Assembly (NCBI GenBank): GCA_020216625.1
Contig: JAIUYB010000011.1
Location: 1-14,337 of the forward strand
DNA length: 14,337 nt
From: Desulfarculus sp.
GTDB lineage: Bacteria; Desulfobacterota; Desulfarculia; Desulfarculales; Desulfarculaceae
Direction of reading: 5' to 3'
Part shown: one piece after another, positions 8,818 to 14,337 of the stretch
Numbering within the stretch: position 1 is the first letter of the stretch
Layout: the number at the start of each line of letters is the position of its first letter
Notes under the pieces: generated by a model
The model's database searches: none
Told to the model about the DNA's origin: nothing
The model's input: the letters and a program-made list of their open reading frames with translations, nothing else
Made by a program: the position numbers and the translations under genes

Positions 8818-10770
8818 ATGAGCTTATCGGTTGCAACATTCGTGGAGACGGTGAGGCGCCGTCCGGTCGAAAACCTTCTGCTGGGACTCGCCGCCGTGGT
8901 CTTTGGCGGTTCACTTGCCTTCAACTTTTGGGGTCTGGAGTTAGACGGCGTTTGCGACGCCCTGCGCGGCGCGTCCTTTGGAGACGCCTTGTCATGGGCC
9001 ACCTCGGCGCGGAACAAATTTTTGTATGGCCAGTGGGCGCGTCCCTTCCTGGATGAGCACCACTACGTCATCGTGCCTCTGCACAGCCTCCTGGTCTGGC
9101 TTTCCTACCAGGTTCACGGCCTGACCCTCACCGGTCTGCGCTTCCCCGCCTTTTTGCTGATCACTCTGAGCAAGTTGCTGATCTGCTACCTCACCTACCG
9201 GGAGATGGGAAAGCGCTTTCTGATCGCGGCGCTTGCGTTGCTGGCCCTGTATTTTCCCCTGAACGAGCACACCAGGATCAGCAATCCGGAAAGCATCCAA
9301 TTGGGGGTGATCCTGTTCAGCCTGGTGGTCCTGCACCAGGCAGACTCCCGGCGCAACCAACTTCTATTTTTTCTTTCCGGCCTGTTGTTGGGCCTGGGTT
9401 ATTTTTATAAATCGACCATCTTCATCCTGCCGGCGTTTCCCTTGCTGTATCTCTTGACCAAGCGCTGGCTTCTGGCGGATCCCCAGCCGATTTTCTCCAA
9501 AAAATCTGGTCTGTACCAGATGTATGCGGGTTTTGGACTGTTTTCCTTGCTCTATTTCCTGATTTGGGTGATCCCGAACCTGGCGGAACTATATTGGCTA
9601 TACGCCAGGGGGCACTACACCACCTATTATGGCCTCGACCTGTTGCTGGCCCGCCTGCGCGACCCCTTGATGCTCACCGACAGCTTGGCCCGCTACTACA
9701 CCCACGCCAACACTCTGTGGCTGGCGGCGCTGGCTCTGTGGGGCGCCGTGATCCTTTTGCTGGACCGACGGCACCTGTTGCGCGCGGATATCGTGTTCTT
9801 TGCATACTATCTGTTGATGGTCATTCAGCTCAGCTACACCGACGTGGCCTGGCGCAGAGCCCTGACCCTGGTGCCCTTGGGTTATTGGGCCTTGCTGCGC
9901 CTGGCCCACCTGCTCACCCTCAGCCGCCAGCTCCAGTTTCAGGCTCGGCCCGGGGTGCTCCGCCAGGTATTGGTGATTGTGTCATGCTATTTGGCGTTTA
10001 GCTCCCTGGTCGGCGTGGTCATGGCGGAAGGCTCCTTCGCCATCGCCGCCGCGCTTGCCCTGTTGGTGGGCTTGGCGCTCATCCGCCTGCTGGGCGCGCG
10101 GCCGTGGTGGGGCATGGCCCTGATGATCCTGCTGCTGGTTCCGAGCCTCTCCGCCGCCTTTGGGCACAGCTTGGCTTATTTCACCCACAAAGCCGATACT
10201 ATCAAGCAAAACTCCCTGGAAATGGGCCGGGTGGCGGGTGAAGGACGGGTGTTCGGCGGCTATCTGTATCATCTCTATAACCGTTGCCAGGCCAATTATG
10301 TATCGACCTGGACCACCAATCTGCTCCCCGATGGTTTCAGCGCCGCGCGCGCCGAGAACCTGACCATGCCGGAGTTCGCCCAGAAATACCGTCTTTGGAC
10401 CTGGACCCTGCATGACATCTTCCGGGCCCTGGTGATCACCCGCTACTACCCGGAGCACTACCAGCGTTGGGAGCTGCCTCACGATTACCAGGCCGTCTAT
10501 CATAGTGACGTGTTTATTATTCCTCCTCCCTCGGCGGTCACGGTGGCCGACCGTTACCTGCTGGTGGGGGCCAATGATCCCGCGGTCTATGTCACCCAAA
10601 CCTTCTATGAGGGGTTCTTGAAACCGTTCGCCAACCAATTGCCTGTGTTGGGGCCAAGCCTGATGACGTTCAAGGTGATGCCCATGACTCCGGATCAGCC
10701 CTTCACCACGGACACGCTCCACAAAGTCATGGGTTGGGTGCCAAACCCCAACCCGCCGCGCCACAAGTGA
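8818..10770 (+). CDS. GT-C-type integral membrane glycosyltransferase (GT39/ArnT-like)
   Basis: This 650-aa protein has about 10-12 hydrophobic helices over residues 18-450 and a hydrophilic C-terminal domain (about 455-650) expected in the periplasm. After helix 1 comes a large acidic loop with LDGVCDA (42-48) and FLDEHHYVIVPLH (78-90). The DE followed by His and a Pro-Leu-His resembles the DE...HPPL loop of GT39/GT83 enzymes that use polyprenyl-phosphate sugars. It probably transfers a sugar from a lipid carrier to a lipid or protein acceptor on the outer face of the inner membrane. ATG 8818 is preferred; an in-frame TTG at 8806 adds four residues. AGGGTGA (8799-8805) is the nearest purine-rich tract, slightly far away. 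It heads a + strand set with the flippase-like gene and the methyltransferase. Donor and acceptor are unknown; it could also belong to an unclassified GT-C family. Confidence 0.75.
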   Translation: MSLSVATFVETVRRRPVENLLLGLAAVVFGGSLAFNFWGLELDGVCDALRGASFGDALSWATSARNKFLYGQWARPFLDEHHYVIVPLHSLLVWLSYQVHGLTLTGLRFPAFLLITLSKLLICYLTYREMGKRFLIAALALLALYFPLNEHTRISNPESIQLGVILFSLVVLHQADSRRNQLLFFLSGLLLGLGYFYKSTIFILPAFPLLYLLTKRWLLADPQPIFSKKSGLYQMYAGFGLFSLLYFLIWVIPNLAELYWLYARGHYTTYYGLDLLLARLRDPLMLTDSLARYYTHANTLWLAALALWGAVILLLDRRHLLRADIVFFAYYLLMVIQLSYTDVAWRRALTLVPLGYWALLRLAHLLTLSRQLQFQARPGVLRQVLVIVSCYLAFSSLVGVVMAEGSFAIAAALALLVGLALIRLLGARPWWGMALMILLLVPSLSAAFGHSLAYFTHKADTIKQNSLEMGRVAGEGRVFGGYLYHLYNRCQANYVSTWTTNLLPDGFSAARAENLTMPEFAQKYRLWTWTLHDIFRALVITRYYPEHYQRWELPHDYQAVYHSDVFIIPPPSAVTVADRYLLVGANDPAVYVTQTFYEGFLKPFANQLPVLGPSLMTFKVMPMTPDQPFTTDTLHKVMGWVPNPNPPRHK

Positions 10771-10893
10771 TCATCACCCACCATTCAGTGCGATATTAGA
10801 TGTCCAATGTTAATTAAGGCTCGAATAAACGCAGCCGGCAATAGTGACCAGGTGCAATCCTGCGACCGGCGAAGACTCCCCGTATCAAAGATA

Positions 10894-11910
10894 ATGGTTC
10901 ACCTGCTCAAGTTGGCTTTCGCGACGCTTATCTATTATCTTCTTTATCGTTATAATTTTTTCTCTTTTTCCACCTTGAAGAACATCGCTTCTGATCCGTG
11001 GTTCCTGGTCCTGGGCAGTTTGGCCATCTTTCTCACGGTTCCTCTGGGCAGCCTGCGCTGGCGGCAGCTATTGGCCGCTCAAGGAATGGAAATGGGGTTC
11101 CTCAGAGTTTTCGGGTTGTTCTATCTGGGATTTTTCGCCAACACCTTGCTGCCGGGGGCCATCGGCGGTGATGTGGTGCGGGCGGCGGCGGTCTGCCAGG
11201 AGCGCCAGGGGTCGCGCATCCCCGCCTTGTCCACCATCTTGATGGATCGGGTATGCGGTCTTTACGCGATCATTTTCGTTGGAGCCTTGTCGGTAATGCT
11301 CCTGCCCAAGGAGGCCTTTGAGCACCCGTTGCTCATCACCTTGAGGTTCTTTTTGTTGGCGTTGTTTGCCGCGGCAACTTTGTCCTTGGCGGCTACCTTT
11401 ATCTTTTCGCCGCGCCTTGTTGAATACGGCAAAACCCGCCAAATGGATAAAAAGAGCTATATAGTCGCCAAATTATTCGGTCTGATGGTGGCGATCTCCC
11501 TGTTTCGCCTGGCTCTCAGCCGGTTGGCGCTGGGGATTGTGTTTTCCATCGTGATCCAATTATTGACGGTATTAACAGTGTTTCTAGCTTGTTGGATAGG
11601 CAGTGACAGCTATCTTGACTATTGGGCCTGCGCCTTCGCAACTTCGATGGCCATGTTCGCCAGCATCATCCCCCTTACACCTGGCGGCATGGGGATCGGC
11701 GAAGCCGCCTTCACCCAACTATGCGTATTATTAGCATCTTCGCAGATTTCGCAGGGTTTCACCGACGCCTTCATCGCCTTCCGGATGCTTGGGCTTTTGG
11801 TCGCAATGCCAGGCTTGTTGTTCTATTTTGTCATGAACGGCAAGGCAAATGATCAACCGACCATTGTGCCGGCTGATAAAAACCGAGACGGCGCGACAAG
11901 GAGCCACTGA
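10894..11910 (+). CDS. Flippase-like membrane protein, LPG_synthase_TM / UPF0104 (AglD-type)
   Basis: This 338-aa protein of about 8 membrane helices belongs to the family of the transmembrane part of lysylphosphatidylglycerol synthase and archaeal AglD. Two signatures are clear: FFANTLLPGAIGGDVVRA (about residues 80-97), followed by LMDRVCGLYA, and PLTPGGMGIGEAAF (about 260-273). Family members flip or transfer lipid-linked substrates; within this cluster it most likely translocates or handles the lipid-linked sugar. I prefer ATG 10894 because the protein then begins directly at helix 1, as in relatives. An in-frame ATG at 10807 would give 367 aa with an unlikely leader, and neither start has a good ribosome-binding site. 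The stop codon overlaps the methyltransferase start by one base (TGATG). The base composition is clearly more AT-rich than genes before 8.3 kb, consistent with transfer. Confidence 0.82.
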   Translation: MVHLLKLAFATLIYYLLYRYNFFSFSTLKNIASDPWFLVLGSLAIFLTVPLGSLRWRQLLAAQGMEMGFLRVFGLFYLGFFANTLLPGAIGGDVVRAAAVCQERQGSRIPALSTILMDRVCGLYAIIFVGALSVMLLPKEAFEHPLLITLRFFLLALFAAATLSLAATFIFSPRLVEYGKTRQMDKKSYIVAKLFGLMVAISLFRLALSRLALGIVFSIVIQLLTVLTVFLACWIGSDSYLDYWACAFATSMAMFASIIPLTPGGMGIGEAAFTQLCVLLASSQISQGFTDAFIAFRMLGLLVAMPGLLFYFVMNGKANDQPTIVPADKNRDGATRSH

Positions 11911-12530
11911 TGCTTTGGGCGTTCGCCAATGATGTCTTCCAGCGCCTGGTGACTTTCGATAAGCTGCTGCAGCGCCAAAACCTCCGGGATGAAATCGTTT
12001 CGCTCGGACTGAAGCCGGGGGCGAAGGTATTGGATTTTGGCTGTGGAACCGCATTGTTCGCACGGGTTTTTCAGCGAAAAGGAATGCGCTATTTTGGATA
12101 TGACATCAGCCAAGAGCTTTTAGATTATGCCAGCGCTATTTATCCTGAGGCGGTTTTTTTGTCGAATAAGGATAGCGTCTCCAGCTCCGGGGAATATGAT
12201 TTAATCATTTCTAATTGTTGCTTCCATCATATAGATGATACTACGCTTCGAACTGAACTCGAGCAAATACATTTCTGGTTGAAGCCCGATGGATATTTCA
12301 TGATTATGGATCTATTCGAAGAGGGCCCCCAAAAATCCGCCCTCCGCCGTTTATTCCTGTTGATGGAACGCGGCGCTTTTTTCCGCGAGCCAGAGGAATA
12401 CCAGCAAACAATCAGCCAGGTGTTTAATGTCTTGTCGGTCAAATTCGAGGCCCTGCCCCTGTTCCCTTGGAAATTTCCCGGAAACCCTATCGCCAGCAAC
12501 CTAATGGTAATGGTTTGCCGCAAAAGCTAA
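11910..12530 (+). CDS. Class I SAM-dependent methyltransferase
   Basis: This 206-aa protein has a Rossmann-type methyltransferase core. Motif I is VLDFGCGTA (40-48), the acidic residue at the end of strand 2 is Asp65 in YFGYDIS, a motif IV-like DLIISNCCFHHI lies at 97-108, and LKPDGYFMIMDL follows. The type is Methyltransf_11/25-like. No membrane segment is seen. The start ATG at 11910 overlaps the upstream stop codon (TGATG) with AAGGAG 6 nt before it, so translation is coupled to the flippase-like gene. The context suggests methylation of a sugar, lipid carrier or glycolipid, but the substrate cannot be read. The gene is one of the most AT-rich stretches in the window, with codons (TTA, ATA, TCT, AAT) rare in the first 8 kb. 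Confidence 0.85.
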   Translation: MLWAFANDVFQRLVTFDKLLQRQNLRDEIVSLGLKPGAKVLDFGCGTALFARVFQRKGMRYFGYDISQELLDYASAIYPEAVFLSNKDSVSSSGEYDLIISNCCFHHIDDTTLRTELEQIHFWLKPDGYFMIMDLFEEGPQKSALRRLFLLMERGAFFREPEEYQQTISQVFNVLSVKFEALPLFPWKFPGNPIASNLMVMVCRKS

Positions 12531-12599
12531 ACGGCGGCGTCAGGAAATTGGCAAGGCGAGAGTGCTGCATAACTCCAACCGAGACCATTGCACGGCGCG

Positions 12600-12738
12600 C
12601 GCAGCGAGAGTGCACTTTAACGGTCTGATAATATGGGATAAGATACTCAAAACGGTTGACCAAACGCCTCCTCCACGCCAGACATTTTCGAACGTCTCAT
12701 TCCATATTATCTGGTGGATAAATTACGCTCTCGCTGCG
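12600..12738. repeat. 139-bp imperfect inverted repeat between convergent genes (MITE-like or bidirectional terminator)
   Basis: The arms pair in a single ungapped register centred near 12669. CGCAGCGAGAG (12600-12610) pairs with CTCTCGCTGCG (12728-12738), and GATAATATGG (12627-12636) pairs with CCATATTATC (12702-12711). About 39 of the 53 outermost positions are complementary, and several mismatches would be G-U pairs in RNA. A partial direct copy, GCGAGAGTGC, occurs at 12556-12565 and again at 12604-12613. The element lies in the 314-nt gap between the converging methyltransferase and GT2 genes. No open frame lies within it. It resembles a MITE or REP-type element, or a large transcription-stopping hairpin. 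Confidence 0.6.
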
Positions 12739-12844
12739 GTAGCCGCCGGTCCTTGGTCTCGCATTTTTAGCGCTCGGCACGCAACCAGCGGCCATGGTCT
12801 GGCTTATTAATTTGCAGCCATAATGTGCAGACCGCGCACCTGGC

Positions 12845-13771
12845 TCACCTTGAACCCGATCTGTTTTTGGGTCTGAAATCTTTGAATAACGGTAACACGA
12901 TGCGAAGCAGCTCATCATCGAGATAGAATGGCTCGGCCACCCGTTTGATCGCGTTACGTCTGGTGTGCCGGCGTTGCAAACGCAGTCGCAGTCCCCAACG
13001 CACCCAGTTGAGGAATACATCATTCACCGCGCGCAGGATCGCGGCGAGCTTGATCCCCTTAGCCTCGCCCGCGGCCCGCGGAATAAAATGGATGGGTACC
13101 TCCAAAAATGAGGCCCCCGTGGCGTGAGCCTTGATTAATAATTCTGGATTGACGAAAGCGCTGGTGCCGACCAAGTCCAGGGACTGGAGCAGCCGGCGTG
13201 GATAAAAAGTGACGTTTTGGAAATCATGGAACTTTAGACCATACAGAATACGCAGCAGGTAATAATTGACCAAGCTCACCACCGCCGCGCGCATGCCGTC
13301 GGAGCGTGAGCGCACCCTGTAAATGGACCGGATCAGGGGAATGCTGCTGAAGAGGCGGACCGGGGTGGGCCTTATCCCTTGCACCACGTCAACGTATTTG
13401 GTCAGCTCCAGAAAAATGCGCAGATTTGTCAGATCATAAGACCAGTCCACGGTTTGCCAGAACACGATATCGTGTCGCGCGTGGCTGATGGCCGTCCGGG
13501 AGGCCCATCCCACGTTGAGATTGCGTTGGTGGCTGATGATCCTGATGCGGGGCTCCAACGCGGCCCGCGCCATGGCGATTTCCAGGGTGCGGTCGGTGGA
13601 GCAGTCGTTGACCAGAACGATCTCCCAAGGGGCGGCGACGCACTCCTCAAGCATGGCCACGGCCCGGTCCAGGAAATCGCCGATCAAATCTTCTTCGTTG
13701 TAGGCCCAAGCCAGCAGGGAGACCGAACGATCGAATTTCGCGAACGTCTCGGGGCAAAGGGTTCCAGGCAT
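12845..13771 (-). CDS. GT2-family glycosyltransferase, DPM1 (polyprenyl-phosphate glycosyltransferase)-like
   Basis: This 308-aa GT-A enzyme probably loads a sugar from a nucleotide donor onto polyprenyl phosphate on the cytoplasmic side. Visible motifs are SVSLLAWAYNEE (16-27), EIVLVNDCSTDRT (50-62, nucleotide-sugar binding), NVGWASRTAI (86-95), WQTVDWSYDL (105-114) at the site of the metal-binding DXD, and VVQGIR (129-134). The usual D-A-D is read as T-V-D here, so the first Asp is missing, although the following S-x-D is kept. There is no C-terminal membrane pair, unlike GtrB/ArnC types, so it is nearest to soluble DPM1. The ATG at 13771 has only a weak GAGAG upstream. It converges with the methyltransferase gene. 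Its product could supply the GT-C enzyme at 8818-10770; this is inference from proximity. Confidence 0.85.
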   Translation of the reverse strand: MPGTLCPETFAKFDRSVSLLAWAYNEEDLIGDFLDRAVAMLEECVAAPWEIVLVNDCSTDRTLEIAMARAALEPRIRIISHQRNLNVGWASRTAISHARHDIVFWQTVDWSYDLTNLRIFLELTKYVDVVQGIRPTPVRLFSSIPLIRSIYRVRSRSDGMRAAVVSLVNYYLLRILYGLKFHDFQNVTFYPRRLLQSLDLVGTSAFVNPELLIKAHATGASFLEVPIHFIPRAAGEAKGIKLAAILRAVNDVFLNWVRWGLRLRLQRRHTRRNAIKRVAEPFYLDDELLRIVLPLFKDFRPKNRSGSR

Positions 13772-13953
13772 GTTGACTCTCGATAAATTTTGTTCTATGT
13801 GCGGCAGGCATTGGGCGACAGATCGATCGACGCCATCCTACATCGCCACCGCCGCCTTGCCCAGAAAAACCTCCGTACAAACACAAATCCAACCCCGCGA
13901 GGGCTTGTGAAATGCTGTGATGCCCCCCCGCAAATGGGAGCGGCAGGCATTCC
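13772..13953. other. GT2 upstream region, nothing further identified
   Basis: This stretch should carry the promoter of the minus-strand GT2 gene, but I find no convincing -35/-10 pair. There are AT-rich bases just upstream of the start (13780-13800). No coding frame with recognisable content is seen. Confidence 0.4.
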
Positions 13954-14010
13954 AGAGGCAGCCCTGCTTTCTCGGACTATTCAGCGGCCGCCATGAGGTG
14001 GACATTGGTT

Positions 14011-14240
14011 TCAGGCCACCGCCTGGACCGTCATCGGCGGGGGCAGGAATCAGCAAGCCTTTTCCGTGGGTTGTCCATACTGGCTGGGGGACCGGCGCTG
14101 ATTGTGGCAGGCGATCCAGGCCCCGATGACCTTTCTGGCCTGGCCACCCATCTCGAAAGCACCCAGGTGGACGCACTCCTGCCGAGGTCGGGGCCACAGA
14201 GCGGGCCATCTGCCGAGAGTCGCACCAGACCGTCTCCACA
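14011..14240 (-). pseudogene. IS3-family transposase (OrfB) C-terminal remnant, frameshifted and interrupted
   Basis: On the minus strand, ECVHLGAFEMGGQARK (from 14178 down), then VIGAWIACHNQRRSPSQYG and QPTEKAC, matches the end of IS3-group transposases, where the pattern is E-x-V-L-x-x-F-E ... W-x-x-F/Y-N-x-x-R-P-H-x-x-x-G-x-x-T-P. An in-frame TGA (14050-14052) sits exactly where the family usually has Trp, and the frame then continues as FLPPPMTVQAVA to a second stop (14011-14013). Upstream, VETVWCDS in another frame recalls the VERLWRS motif, implying a frameshift near 14180-14200. The IS3-like tail continues to about 13954. All catalytic residues except the final helix are gone, so it is inactive. 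Confidence 0.7.
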
Positions 14241-14257
14241 ACCCGCTCATGACAACG

Positions 14258-14293
14258 GATGAAATAAGTGTAACCGGTTGTGATGAAATAAGT
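14258..14293. repeat. Direct repeat GATGAAATAAGT with 24-bp spacing, possible end of another element
   Basis: GATGAAATAAGT occurs at 14258-14269 and again at 14282-14293. Between them lies GTAACCGGTTGT, with the 8-bp palindrome AACCGGTT at its centre (14272-14279). The sequence after it (to 14337) is GT-rich and unlike the DNA before 14250. Short tandem copies near a boundary are typical of some insertion-sequence ends (IS21-like among others), but the element, if any, lies outside the window and is not identified. Confidence 0.35.
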
Positions 14294-14337
14294 TGATATC
14301 TGGGTAGGTGGAATTTGGGTTGGGGGTGTGTTGGTCT

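Noticed and set aside
10807..10893. Longer N-terminus for the flippase-like protein
   Set aside because: There is no ribosome-binding site at 10807, and the extra 29 residues are hydrophilic and unlike the family, which begins near its first helix. It is kept only as an alternative start.
12562..12810. Plus-strand open frame of 82 codons over the inverted repeat
   Set aside because: It has no ribosome-binding site or family resemblance, and it runs through a palindromic element between convergent genes.
14258..14293. CRISPR-like repeat spacing
   Set aside because: There are only two 12-bp copies, the spacer itself contains a palindrome, and no third repeat or cas gene is present.

Overview
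The window is GC-rich bacterial DNA with long, tightly packed genes. Its gene content (a TRAP carboxylate transporter with an acyl-CoA ligase, a MobB-like protein with the 'FVQDILAGAVRGMVNTLKG' type of tail, an OlsF-like acyltransferase fusion) suggests a Desulfobacterota (deltaproteobacterial) anaerobe. That placement is inference from protein style, not a database match.

Region 1 (1-4387, + strand) is one apparent operon. It holds the end of a DctP-type TRAP substrate-binding protein (cut by the window edge), DctQ, DctM (ATGA overlap with DctQ) and, 32 nt later, an adenylate-forming acyl-CoA ligase. The likely logic is import of an organic or aromatic acid followed by activation to its CoA thioester. 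A strong UUCG-capped hairpin follows.

Region 2 (4530-7425) holds a small basic protein of unknown function on +. Convergent to it on - is a two-gene unit: an OlsF-like PlsC/N-acyltransferase fusion (aminolipid synthesis) followed 28 nt later by a LysE-family amino-acid exporter.

Region 3 (7426-8336) is a divergent intergenic region with palindromes and a promoter candidate, then a MobB-like NTPase whose Walker A motif carries Asp where the invariant Gly should be.

Region 4 (8365-14240) is a surface-glycolipid module. On + are a GT-C membrane glycosyltransferase, an AglD/LPG-synthase-TM flippase-like protein and a class I methyltransferase. On -, convergent, is a DPM1-like GT2 glycosyltransferase. 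The + genes from about 10.8 to 12.5 kb are visibly more AT-rich than the rest. The module is bracketed by two decayed, same-orientation fragments of IS3-type 3' ends (8365-8450 and 13954-14240), which suggests acquisition by transfer. A 139-bp imperfect inverted repeat (12600-12738) sits between the convergent genes and looks like a MITE or a bidirectional terminator. The last 80 bp carry a direct repeat with 24-bp spacing and may be the edge of another mobile element.

No tRNA, rRNA or CRISPR array was seen. The best candidates for something new are the inverted-repeat element, the IS-bracketed glycosylation module, the Walker-A-altered MobB homologue and the acyltransferase/exporter pair.
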